Positions 9,706 through 18,255 of a DNA stretch of 64,000 nucleotides are shown in pieces. The notes beneath the pieces are model-generated. The model was not told the DNA's origin. It did not search any database and saw only the letters and a program-made list of their open reading frames with translations. A program made the position numbers and the translations under genes. Source of the DNA: CAIVVT01 sp963838205 (GTDB lineage: Bacteria > Acidobacteriota > Terriglobia > Bryobacterales > Bryobacteraceae); the NCBI GenBank assembly GCA_963838205.1, contig CAWIQF010000015.1, forward strand, positions 310,001-374,000. The letters are read 5' to 3'. Numbering within the stretch: the stretch's first letter is position 1; every line of letters starts with the position of its first letter.

Positions 9706-9897
9706 TCAGCCCGTAGGCCCCGCGGGCATCGCGGATCGAATCGTTGATCGCCCCTTCTGGGTTGTCGCCCCCGTATTCCCGGCCGCCCGTTCCGCCGCGG
9801 GTTTCGCGCCCACTGCGTGAGCCGAAAGGACGGGGCCACACCCCAGCCCCACCAGCACCAACAGAGCCAGCGGCTTCCACACATTCACAGCGCGCAT
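9706..9897 (-). CDS. small predicted secreted protein, unknown
   Basis: A 63-residue frame starting at an ATG (9895-9897) with a strong GGGAGG ribosome-binding site six bases upstream. The N-terminus (MRAVNVWKPLALLVLVGLG...) is a good signal peptide with an SAHA-type cleavage site near residue 28. The mature part is about 35 residues, polar and Ala/Gly/Thr-rich. I recognise no family. The clean ribosome-binding site and signal peptide are the only support. The flanks (9530-9705 and 9898-10174) hold nothing else I can identify. Confidence 0.4.
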   Translation of the reverse strand: MRAVNVWKPLALLVLVGLGCGPVLSAHAVGAKPAAERAAGNTGATTQKGRSTIRSAMPAGPTG

Positions 9898-10174
9898 TGT
9901 GTTGCCTCCCAATCCCGATCCGCGCATCAAACCCCTCCCCGCCACCGGTCCGCGGACGGCTCACCCGGAATTCCCATTCCGGGATCCCGGCTGCTTCGAG
10001 TATCCTCGCCTGATCCCAATGAGTAATGCCTCTTTGGAGCTATAGACCTGAAAATCTGAAAAACCAACCGCCGCGGCCGTATAACCCGCGGCCTGTCTGC
10101 CCGTGGCAGAAATGCCGAAACCGCTGGTTTTAACGGTTTCCCGTTTCTCCCACACGCTGCTATGCGCCGCCCGC

Positions 10175-11050
10175 TCAGATCGCCGCGTCCCAGATCACCT
10201 CGACCTCGTCCTTGGATGCCAGGATCTTTCCCGTCGCCAGCGTCTTGCTTCCGCTGGTCGTATTGATCGTGAACGCGTGTGAAAGATCGATAGTGTGATT
10301 CTTGGTGCCCGCTGTCACCTGCGTAAAGGTCACGCTGCCGAAATTCGGTACTTCTGTGTTGATCGCCTCGATCACCCACTCCACGCTCGATCCGTCGTAC
10401 GGCGTCGTCCCATTCGGATCGCTTACCCCAACACTGATCGCAATGCCGGTGCGATGGTTCAGCATGCTGACGTAACCGTGATCCGGTTCCGGCGCGCATA
10501 CCAGCACGCTGACCAGGTCGCCGGGTTCAATCGTTAAGTTGGCAACCTTGTATCCCGCCGGAAACCACTCGGTCCAGGCCCAATAATTGACGCTCGTGCC
10601 GCTTAGCGTCGCCGCCGTCCCGGCCTGTAACACCTGGCTCGTTCCAAATCCGCCCAGCCCGACCCAGAAGCCCACCGTCTGCGACCCCGGCTCTGTTGGC
10701 TTGGGCGTGATCTTGGGAACCACCCACTCCGCGAATACCGTGTTCGCGGGCTCGGGCGGAGTCAGCCCCAGCGACGCGACTTGAACCACCGCGCCGCCCC
10801 AATCCCCTCCCAGGCCGAACCCCGGTTTCTTCGGGGCGCCGTGCGGCACCGTGTGCCACACCGTGTCTTCCACCAGTTCCGCTCTCACGAGCGTATGTTT
10901 GTTCGTAAAATGCTGATCCCATAGCTTGCGAAGCACCGGCTCCTTCACCGGGTCGGGCCGCCGCGGATACCCGTACTGCGCCAGTTCCTTGTCGGATCCG
11001 GTCACCGGATTAAATTCCTTCGGTGGCGCTGGAAAGGTTGTTATTTTCAT
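10175..11050 (-). CDS. peptidase family G1 (eqolisin, glutamic peptidase) homologue
   Basis: A 291-residue protein with the full motif set of G1 glutamic peptidases: GGDWGGAVV near residue 81, EWVVPKI at 108, FWVGLGGFG...VLQAG with the catalytic Gln at 142, YWAWTEWFP at 156, and VEWVIEA with the catalytic Glu at 228. G1 enzymes are acid-active endopeptidases best known from fungi, with scattered bacterial members. The gene has no evident signal peptide: the N-terminus is polar and proline-rich, so secretion, if any, would need another route. It stands alone between two gene-poor stretches. A GGAGG-like sequence (GGAGGAATTACC on the minus strand) precedes the ATG. Confidence 0.85.
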   Translation of the reverse strand: MKITTFPAPPKEFNPVTGSDKELAQYGYPRRPDPVKEPVLRKLWDQHFTNKHTLVRAELVEDTVWHTVPHGAPKKPGFGLGGDWGGAVVQVASLGLTPPEPANTVFAEWVVPKITPKPTEPGSQTVGFWVGLGGFGTSQVLQAGTAATLSGTSVNYWAWTEWFPAGYKVANLTIEPGDLVSVLVCAPEPDHGYVSMLNHRTGIAISVGVSDPNGTTPYDGSSVEWVIEAINTEVPNFGSVTFTQVTAGTKNHTIDLSHAFTINTTSGSKTLATGKILASKDEVEVIWDAAI

Positions 11051-11386
11051 GGTAATTCCTCCAATTTTCGAGAAAATCAGCTTAATGCTTCTTTAGTCAG
11101 TCCGCCCAATCAGCAATTTCGTTCTAATTTGACCGCGAAGTACAGTATACACCTGGCCGTCATTTTTGGATCCGGCGGGCTGCATTTTTTCGCGGTACAC
11201 CGTGTATTCACCGTATTCTTGCCGTAATTCGCAGTGCGCGCACCGTAAATGCACTGGAATTAGCACGTCATTTGTTTCACGGTGGATCTGCTGCAATCGA
11301 CTGACGCGGAAAACGCGATCCGCGGAACGCATCCACAACTCCACTTGCAGCCGCTGCAACACGTGAATCGGCGCCGGTTTCGGGTT

Positions 11387-11703
11387 CTGGTGGCCTGTCG
11401 CGGAGACTTGCGTTACCGAGCCGCGACTAGGGTTACTGAGCCGCGACCGTTAGCAGCCCGTTGTAGTTGTCGATGCGGCGCAAAAAAACGGGGACAGCCA
11501 CCGCTTTTCGCACTAAGCCACATCGATTCTTAAACGTTCGCCACTGCGAAAGACGGTGGCTGTCCCCGCTTTTTGCCTTCGACGCACTTCTAACACGGGC
11601 GGTTAGGGATCGGTTCTTACCGCGTTCCCCGACCGCCGCTGAGCCGCGCGCGGCAGCAAGCGGCTTGTCGCATGGTAATGATTTCTCGGCGACGGGACAC
11701 TAG
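11387..11703. mobile_element. MITE-like element, copy A (interrupted by a second element)
   Basis: The outer ends read CTGGTGGCCTGTCGCGGAGA (left) and the inverse-complement of CTAGTGTCCCGTCGCCGAGA (right). Apart from the internal insertion, the whole sequence matches the reverse complement of the element at 20245-20427 with only scattered mismatches. It carries no coding frame. It is a non-autonomous element presumably moved by a transposase encoded elsewhere. Confidence 0.7.
11454..11601. mobile_element. 148-bp MITE nested inside copy A, with GTTAG target duplication
   Basis: It is flanked by GTTAG at 11449-11453 and 11602-11606. Near-perfect inverted arms lie at 11484-11512 and 11545-11573 (core CGGGGACAGCCACCG), and the complementarity continues imperfectly out to the ends (GCCCGT). 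The GGGGACAGCCACC core is typical of REP/REPIN-type palindromes mobilised by RAYT transposases. A decayed RAYT-like gene lies at 27774. Confidence 0.7.
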
Positions 11704-12041
11704 TTGAACTGACGGGCGCACGCACCGCCTCGTCAAGACGGGTTGCGCCTGCTGCCGCAACGGCAAGCGCTTCATTGTGCCAAAACGCGTCATCGGCGAC
11801 CTCTCTCGAGCGCATTGAGCGTCTGCCCCCTCGGTGGAACCACTCGTCGCGCAGGGTTTTAGCGTGCCGGGTCCGAGATGACTTGGAACACCCCATCCAT
11901 GCCGCCAAGAATGCGTGACCTTCGGGGCACATATCGCGCCCCAAACGGGGAGTTTCGCCATGCGGCGCGCGCGATTGCACCGGCGCAACACCGTGTTTGC
12001 GCGGCAAAAACACGGTTTTTCACGTGTTTTTTGCGCATCGG

Positions 12042-12595
12042 CGTAATCGTGGTTTTCTAAAGGACTTAGGCGAATCAATTCGCGCACGCTGGCGCGCGCC
12101 ACCGTGTATCTATCGTGTTATGAATGACTTAACCGCACATCACCACGCATCTATGGTTTTCTAAAGGACTTAGATGCATTAAGGCACCCATCTTTCCGCG
12201 CGTCATCGTGTATCTGGCGTCTTCTCAAGGACTTAGCCACGTTGAACCACAAAATCCAGCGTGCGCGCCACGCGTTTCCTTGTAACTATGGTTTTCTAAA
12301 GGACTTAGCGGCATAAAACCGCTCATTTTGACCTGCGCACCGCGTATCTATGGTTTTCTAAAAGACTTAACCGCAAATACCACGTGTTTTTGCGCGAAAA
12401 TCGTGTTTCACCATGTATCTATGGTTTTCTAAAGGACTTAGGAGCATTAAACCACCCATTTTGCGCGAAAACAGCGCTTCACCACGTATCTATCGTTTTC
12501 TAAAGAACTTATTGGAATTAAGCACGCACTCTTTCGCGCATCCCGAGTGGGGCGCCCTGCGACAGCTTGCATCTATTGTAATTAAAAGGCTTAGT
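12042..12595. repeat. degenerate tandem array of nine units, about 41-83 bp apart
   Basis: A 26-bp core close to TATCTATGGTTTTCTAAAGG plus ACTTAG occurs with cores ending at about 12069, 12132, 12173, 12236, 12308, 12370, 12441, 12512 and 12595. Two copies are exact and the others carry one to eight changes. The DNA between cores is also partly conserved (GCATTAA, CCCATTTTGCGCGAAAA, CACCACG), so whole units of about 62-72 bp have been duplicated. No coding frame explains it. It lies in the gap before serS, which is unrelated to it as far as I can see. Confidence 0.75.
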
Positions 12596-12818
12596 GACAA
12601 TCCACCGCGTTTTTCAGGCTCCCGGACTCTCCTGTTGTTTTTGTATCGTTTTTGCTATGTCTTCACCCCGCCTCCGCCGCATACTTCTCCCGCCCAGGGC
12701 AGAGTTCCTCCGCCAGCCTCGGCCTTGGGCTTTACAATGGAGATTCACGCGGCCTGCGGCGCGGCGTCTCCCTGCCTGCCCCAGTTGCCGTGGAACAGCT
12801 TGATAAAAAGGCACTTCT

Positions 12819-14099
12819 ATGCATGACTTGAATCAATTCCGAGCCCACCTGGAGGCCTCCGCGGCGCGTCTCGCCGATCGCGGTTTCACGCTCGACCTGG
12901 ATGCTTTTCGTGCCGCCGATACGCGCCGCCGCGCCGCACTCACGGAAATCGAGCAGTTGAAGGGCCGCCGCAACGCCGAATCGCAGTCCATCGGAATGCA
13001 GAAAAAGGCCGGCGCGGACACCTCCGCTTTGCAGGCCGAAGTGCGCTCCATGGGTGAGCGAATTTCCCTTTTGGATGAACAGGTTAAGGGCATCGACGAC
13101 GAGTTCAAATTGATGCTCGCCGGCATCCCCAATTTGCCCCACGAATCGGTGCCGGTTGGCACCTCCTCCGACGACAACGTCGAAGTGTCGAAATGGGGCG
13201 TTCCGACGCAATTTGACTTCGCTCCGAAGGCCCATTGGGACCTCGGTCCGGAGCTCGGCATTCTCGATTTCGAGCGCGCCGCGAAGATCACCGGCGCACG
13301 CTTTGCGGTGTACTTCGGACTGGGCGCGAAATTGGAGCGGGCGCTGGTCAATTTCATGCTCGACCTCCACACGCAACAGCATGGATACACGGAGGTTCTG
13401 CCGCCGTTTATGGTCAATTCGGCGAGCCTGTTCGGTACCGGTCAACTGCCCAAATTCGCCGACGATCTGTTCAAGTGCGAGGGCTTCGATCTGTGGCTCG
13501 CGCCGACGGCCGAGGTGCCGGTGACTAACCTCTTTCGCGACGAGACTTTAGAGGGCGAACGGCTGCCCATCCGGTTGACCGCCTTCACGGCGTGCTTCCG
13601 CAGCGAGGCCGGCAGTTACGGGCGCGACGTGCGCGGCATCATCCGCCAGCACCAGTTCCAGAAGGTCGAACTGGTGGCGTTTACGCGGCCCGAGGAGAGC
13701 TACGCGGAGCACGAGCGGCTGACGCGCTGCGCCGAGGAAGTTCTTGAAAAACTTGGACTTCCGTACCGCCGGATGCTGTTGTGCACGGGCGACACAGGCT
13801 TCTCCTCGGCCAAGACCTACGACCTCGAAGTATGGCTGCCCGGACAGAGCGCGTACAAGGAGATTTCCTCGTGCTCGAACTTCGAGAGTTTCCAGGCGCG
13901 GCGGGCCGGTATCCGCTTCAAAACAGGCAAGAAAAACGAATTCGTGCACACGCTGAACGGCAGCGGGCTGGCGGTCGGCCGGACCTGGGTGGCGATTGTC
14001 GAAAACTATCAGCAGCGGGACGGCTCGGTGGTGGTCCCGGCGGCGCTGCGGCCGTACCTGGGGGCCGAGGTGATCACGCGCGAGGGCGGGCTCAAATAG
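12819..14099 (+). CDS. serS: seryl-tRNA synthetase
   Basis: A 426-residue class II aminoacyl-tRNA synthetase, normal length for the family. Residues 1-100 are the long antiparallel coiled-coil arm that grips the long variable loop of tRNA-Ser. The catalytic core follows: motif 1 around residues 155-195, TAEVPVTN with serine-pocket residues, motif 2 FRSEAGSYGRDVRGIIRQHQF (key residues near 262-282), and motif 3 LNGSGLAVGRTWVAIVEN. It charges tRNA-Ser (and tRNA-Sec where present) in the cytosol. ATG 12819 has a modest AAAAGG ribosome-binding site and begins with the conserved MHDL. Confidence 0.96.
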   Translation: MHDLNQFRAHLEASAARLADRGFTLDLDAFRAADTRRRAALTEIEQLKGRRNAESQSIGMQKKAGADTSALQAEVRSMGERISLLDEQVKGIDDEFKLMLAGIPNLPHESVPVGTSSDDNVEVSKWGVPTQFDFAPKAHWDLGPELGILDFERAAKITGARFAVYFGLGAKLERALVNFMLDLHTQQHGYTEVLPPFMVNSASLFGTGQLPKFADDLFKCEGFDLWLAPTAEVPVTNLFRDETLEGERLPIRLTAFTACFRSEAGSYGRDVRGIIRQHQFQKVELVAFTRPEESYAEHERLTRCAEEVLEKLGLPYRRMLLCTGDTGFSSAKTYDLEVWLPGQSAYKEISSCSNFESFQARRAGIRFKTGKKNEFVHTLNGSGLAVGRTWVAIVENYQQRDGSVVVPAALRPYLGAEVITREGGLK

Positions 14100-14277
14100 G
14101 AGCCACGGCCGATGGCGTTGACGTCCGCAAACAATAAATCCATATCATCGCAAATCATTGAGATTTAGAGGATTCCGGCTCCCATGAGAGTACGCGGAGG
14201 GGGGAATTCGCTTGCCTGCCGGCCGTAATCTTGGTCAGTGGACCAGGGGCCGCTGACGGCAGGCGAAACGAGGGGCG

Positions 14278-15123
14278 ATGAAAACTACAGTGGCAAGGGC
14301 GGGACTGGTGTTGGCGGCGTTGACTTGCGCCGGAGTGAGGCCGGCGCAGGCGGCGCCGCCGCTGACGACGATCCAGGACCAGATGTTCCGGGCGGACGGT
14401 ACGCCCGTGAGCGGGACGCTGATTATTTCCTGGAAAGGGTTTGTCGCGTCTGACAATTCGAACATTCCGACCAACTCGATCCGCGTGCCGGTGAGCGGCG
14501 GAACGCTGCGCGTGCGGCTCACGCCGACGACCACGGCGCAAACGCCGGCGAGCTATCTGGTGCAGTATTTGATCGACGGTAAGCTCAACGATGTGAAGAT
14601 CTGGGCGGTGCCGCCGAGCAGCACGCCGCTGACGGTGTTCGGGGTGACGGTGACGACGCCGGGTTTAGGTTCGGGTTCAGGCTCGGGGGGCACGGTCACG
14701 ACGCAGACGACGGTACAAATGACGGACGTGGTGGGACTGACCGACGCCCTGGCGGAGCGGCCGACCACCGGCGCGGGCTACCTGGTGGGGCGGGTGCTGG
14801 TGCCGGACATCAACGGCGCGCTGTCCGGACTGATGGGCACGCCGGACCAATGCGTGCGCGGCGACGGCTCGCTGGGGCCGTGCGGCGGGAGTGCGACATT
14901 CGTGGACCTGGAACTGCCGGTGGGCACGGTGGACGGCACGAATGCGACGTTCGCGCTAAGCTATGCGCCGGCGCCGAGCGCGAGCCTGCTGCTGTTTCGC
15001 AACGGGCTACTGCAGAAGGCGGGCGTGGACTATACGCTGGCGGGATCGGCGGTGACATTCCTGGCGGGCTCGGTGCCACAGCCGGGAGACTCGCTGCAGG
15101 CGAGTTACCGGGTGGGGCAATAG
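14278..15123 (+). CDS. secreted protein with phage-tail-like C-terminal beta domain, unknown
   Basis: A 281-residue protein with a signal peptide (residues 1-25, ending AQA). The N-terminal half resembles a small beta-sandwich (GTLIISWKGF...), then a Gly/Ser linker (GLGSGSGSGG) at about 125-137. The last 65 residues (VDGTNATFALSYAP ... DYTLAGSAVTF ... GDSLQASYRVGQ) match a beta domain often seen at the ends of phage tail fibre and surface proteins. Function is unknown. GAGGGGCG precedes the ATG. An 8-bp inverted repeat (GCCTGCCG, 14214-14221 and 14257-14264) lies just before the start. Confidence 0.6.
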   Translation: MKTTVARAGLVLAALTCAGVRPAQAAPPLTTIQDQMFRADGTPVSGTLIISWKGFVASDNSNIPTNSIRVPVSGGTLRVRLTPTTTAQTPASYLVQYLIDGKLNDVKIWAVPPSSTPLTVFGVTVTTPGLGSGSGSGGTVTTQTTVQMTDVVGLTDALAERPTTGAGYLVGRVLVPDINGALSGLMGTPDQCVRGDGSLGPCGGSATFVDLELPVGTVDGTNATFALSYAPAPSASLLLFRNGLLQKAGVDYTLAGSAVTFLAGSVPQPGDSLQASYRVGQ

Positions 15124-15186
15124 TGGCTTGAGCCGGGGCAGGCACGGGCACTCGATGGCTGCGGAGTAGTTACGTGAGCGGGAAAT

Positions 15187-17025
15187 TCAAGCGCCGACGG
15201 CGAAGGCGCGAGCGGGGCCGCGGCCGGTGATTGGCACGACGGCGGAATCGATCCACTGACCGTCGCGCCCGATGGCGGCGGCGGGCTGGTCGCGAGGTTT
15301 CCACTCGCGCGCCAGGCGCTGGGCTTCGGCGATCTGTTGGGCGGTCATCTTCCGGGCGAGGCGATCGCGCGACGCGGCCCATTCGATCTTGTTTTCGCCA
15401 CTGGCGCGGGAAGCGGCGAGGTTGACCCACAGGTGGGCCTGCACATAGTCCTGAGGCGCGCCATCGCCGCGCTCATACATGCCGGAGAGGTTGATCTGCG
15501 CGCCCGCGTCCCCCTGATCGGCGGCTTTGCGGTACCAGCGAACGGCCTCGGCGTAGTCCTGGGGCACGCCGCGGCCGTCGTCGTACATCAGGCCGAGGGA
15601 GGCTTGAGCAGGCGCGTAGCCCTGGCCGGCGGCCTCGAGGTACCAGTGGACGGCCTGATCGTAGTCCTGTGGGACTCCATCACCCTGGTAGCAGGCGTAG
15701 CCGAGGTTGAACTGAGCGGTGGTCTCTCCCCGCTCGGCGGCCAGGCGGTACCAGCGGGCGGCTTCGACGGAGTCCTGCCGCACACCGTGCCCCAGGTCAA
15801 ACATGACCCCCAGATTGTACTGAGCGCTCACATAGCCCTGTTCGGCGGCGGTGCGATACCAACGGACGGCCTCGGCGTAGTCCTGCGGGACGCCCTGGCC
15901 GAAGGTATACATGAAGCCGAGGTTGAACTGGGCTTTCGCGTTGCCCCGTTCGGCGGCCAGGCGGTACCAGCGGACCGCCTCGGCATCGTCCTGGGGCACC
16001 CCTTGCCCGAAGATGTACATGAAGCCGAGGTTGAATTGGGCGTCGGCGTCTCCCTGGTCGGCGGCCTGGCGGTACCAGTGGGCGGCGGCGGCGTCATCCT
16101 GCGGCAGGCCGAGACCGTCGTCGTACATGAGACCGAGGCGGGACTGGGCGGGGGCGTATCCCTGGTCGGCGGCCTGGCGGAGCCAGCGGCCGGCTTCGGC
16201 GAAGTCCTGGGGCACGCCTTCGCCGAGGAAGTACATGCTGCCGAACTCAAACTGCGCCTTCGCGTTGCCCTGCGCGGCGGCCAGGCGGTACCAGCGGGCC
16301 GCTTCGGCGTAATCCTGCGGCAGCGCGTGCCCGGAGTAGTACATGAAGCCGAGAGAGGCCTGCGCCGGCGCGTTGCCGCGATCGGCGGCCTGGCGATACC
16401 AGCGAACGGCCGCGGCATCGTCCTGCGCCACGCCGGCGCCTTGAGAGTAGGCGCAACCGAGCTTGCACTGCGCGGCGGTCTCGCCTTGTTCGGCGGCCTG
16501 GCGGAACCAGCGGACGGCCTCGGCGTCGTCCCGCGGGACTCCGTGGCCCAGTTCATACATGACCCCAAGATTGAATTGAGCGCTCACGTTCCCCTTTGCG
16601 GCGGCCAGGCGGTACCAGCGGACGGCCGCGGCGGGGTCCGGCGGGACTCCTTGGCCGTGGTCATAAATGAGGCCGAGGCTGAACTGAGCGGACGTCACTC
16701 CTTGTTCGGCGGCGAGGCGGTACCAGCGGGCGGCTTCGACCGAGTCCTGCCGCACTCCGTGCCCCAGGTCGTACAAGACCCCCAGGTTATACTGGGCGCT
16801 CGCGTGGCCCTGAGCGGCGGCTTTGCGGTACCAGCGGGCGGCTTCGACGCAGTCCCGCGGCACTCCGTGGCCGTGTTCAAACATCAAGCCGAGGTTGAAC
16901 TGAGCGGCCGCATCGCCCCGTGCGGCGGCCCTGCGCACTGTTGTGAGTCGGTCCTTCTTCCTTACGATCAGCAGGATCGCCGCTCCGCACGTCGACAACA
17001 GCGCGGCTGTCCAAAATGGTCTCAT
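15187..17025 (-). CDS. Sel1-repeat (SLR) protein with 14 tandem repeats
   Basis: Starting at ATG 17025 (AGGAGG seven bases upstream), the 612-residue protein has an N-terminal hydrophobic segment (residues 3-23), then 14 successive 36-residue Sel1 repeats of the form A-R-W-Y-R-x-A-A-x-Q-G-x-x-x-A-Q-x-N-L-G, then a basic tail of about 85 residues. Longer frames upstream lack a ribosome-binding site. SLR proteins are TPR-like superhelices that mediate protein-protein contact, often at the envelope. The partner is unknown. The single N-terminal span suggests it is anchored in the inner membrane or exported. Confidence 0.85.
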   Translation of the reverse strand: MRPFWTAALLSTCGAAILLIVRKKDRLTTVRRAAARGDAAAQFNLGLMFEHGHGVPRDCVEAARWYRKAAAQGHASAQYNLGVLYDLGHGVRQDSVEAARWYRLAAEQGVTSAQFSLGLIYDHGQGVPPDPAAAVRWYRLAAAKGNVSAQFNLGVMYELGHGVPRDDAEAVRWFRQAAEQGETAAQCKLGCAYSQGAGVAQDDAAAVRWYRQAADRGNAPAQASLGFMYYSGHALPQDYAEAARWYRLAAAQGNAKAQFEFGSMYFLGEGVPQDFAEAGRWLRQAADQGYAPAQSRLGLMYDDGLGLPQDDAAAAHWYRQAADQGDADAQFNLGFMYIFGQGVPQDDAEAVRWYRLAAERGNAKAQFNLGFMYTFGQGVPQDYAEAVRWYRTAAEQGYVSAQYNLGVMFDLGHGVRQDSVEAARWYRLAAERGETTAQFNLGYACYQGDGVPQDYDQAVHWYLEAAGQGYAPAQASLGLMYDDGRGVPQDYAEAVRWYRKAADQGDAGAQINLSGMYERGDGAPQDYVQAHLWVNLAASRASGENKIEWAASRDRLARKMTAQQIAEAQRLAREWKPRDQPAAAIGRDGQWIDSAVVPITGRGPARAFAVGA

Positions 17026-17514
17026 CGTCGGCCTCCTGCCCTTGAGGTCCGCCTTCCGTGATAGTAGCGCCACTCGAGGCTGAGCAGGAGAGTCAACCGG
17101 CAGGTGAGCGTTGGAGGGCCCCGCGGCCGACGCTCCAGAGCGTCTTCGGAGATGATGGATACCCGCACGGCCGATGCGGGTTGAAGCCGGGAACACGCTC
17201 GGGAGCCGGACCTGGAGGTCCGGCGCAGGTCTGGAGACCCGCCCCACCAGCGCCGCCGCGACTTTCATCTCTATGGGTGGCCCGGAGGGCCATGGCGACT
17301 CCTTAACGGTTGCGGCTCCGTCAGACGGTCGCGGCTCAGGAGCAACCACGGCTCAGAAACAACCGCGGCTCAGTAACAACGCGAGAACCGCTGCCTTTGG
17401 TCACGGCTCGTTAGGACTCGCGGCGCGGGAACGTGGACACGGCTTGGAAACGCCACGAGAAAGCGGGGCGCCTCGATTCTTCAGCGTGGCGGATCAATCG
17501 TTCAGCGGTGCGGC
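17026..17514. repeat. gene-free stretch with degenerate CGGCTC-type direct repeats
   Basis: No convincing gene. Between about 17307 and 17445 short units of the form (G/A)CGGCTC(C/A)GTxA recur, six or more times, each followed by variable bases. The same unit type occurs at 21290-21450 and inside the MITE at 20245-20427. It is probably a decayed mobile repeat. Confidence 0.45.
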
Positions 17515-18255
17515 TCAATCGTTCATCTGTTGGGAGACGTCGATGGGGTGCGGCTCGACGTACAGCAGGCGGCGGCAGTTTTCACAGGCGAGGACTTCAG
17601 GATTGAGCCGCAGGTCGGCCATGTACTGGGGGCGAATGGTGATGTGGCAGGCGCCGCAAGTGTCGTCGGCCACTGTCGCGACCACGCGGCCATCGTGCAT
17701 GCGTTTGTGAAGGCGGGTGTAGGTCGAGAGCAGCGCGGCGGGGATAGTCGCCGCCAGCGCCGCGCGTTCGGCGTTCGAGCGTGACAGTTCAGCCTTATCG
17801 ATGTCGGTGCGGGCGGCGGCCTCGCGCTTGCGCTGTTCGACGACACGCTTCTCTTCGGCGAGGCTTTGTTCGGCCGCCTGGACGTTGGTGGCGAGCCGTT
17901 CGGCCTCTTCCATCAATTCGAGCGTGCGGTCTTCCGACTTGCGGATCCCGGCCTCGCAGTAATCGATCTCTTTTTGAAAGGCGCGGTACTGCTCGTTGGT
18001 TTTCGCACCGAGCATCTGGTCCTTCAGTTTCGAAATCTTCTGCTGATGGATCTGCACATCGGCGTCGAGCGCTTTGCGGTCGCGCTGGTTGGCGGCCAGG
18101 ATGCCCTTATCGACATCGAGCTTCTTCAAATGGCTGTCGAGTGTTCTCGCAATTTCTGCGATCTGCTTAGGAAGAGAGGCGATTTCGCCGCGGAGTTCAG
18201 CGATACTCCGGTCGAGCTCCTGCAGATGCAAGAGCTTGCCCACGTCAGGATGCAT
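17515..18255 (-). CDS. coiled-coil protein with C-terminal C4 zinc ribbon (DUF164/CT398-like)
   Basis: A 246-residue protein: residues 5-165 are an almost unbroken antiparallel coiled coil rich in Glu, Lys and Leu, followed by a zinc ribbon with CGACH near residue 202 and CENCRRLLY near 226. This arrangement defines the family often called zinc ribbon domain protein YqfN/CT398-like, whose role is not settled. Its ATG overlaps the TAA stop of murJ (TAATG), so it should be translationally coupled to murJ. Confidence 0.85.
   Translation of the reverse strand: MHPDVGKLLHLQELDRSIAELRGEIASLPKQIAEIARTLDSHLKKLDVDKGILAANQRDRKALDADVQIHQQKISKLKDQMLGAKTNEQYRAFQKEIDYCEAGIRKSEDRTLELMEEAERLATNVQAAEQSLAEEKRVVEQRKREAAARTDIDKAELSRSNAERAALAATIPAALLSTYTRLHKRMHDGRVVATVADDTCGACHITIRPQYMADLRLNPEVLACENCRRLLYVEPHPIDVSQQMND

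Noticed and set aside
7826..9820. 664-codon plus-strand frame
   Set aside because: It is antisense to the EF-G-like gene, has His/Arg-rich composition typical of a GC-rich shadow frame, and no family pattern.
11093..11362. 89-codon minus-strand frame
   Set aside because: Contains CACGGT-type repeats, has no ribosome-binding site, and no recognisable family.
12042..12595. Repeat array as a CRISPR
   Set aside because: Cores vary by up to eight positions, spacing ranges from 41 to 83 bases, and the intervening DNA is itself partly repeated; no cas gene is in the window.
15337..17061. 574-codon plus-strand frame with apparent repeats
   Set aside because: Antisense to the Sel1 protein; its periodicity is only the mirror of the 108-bp repeat.
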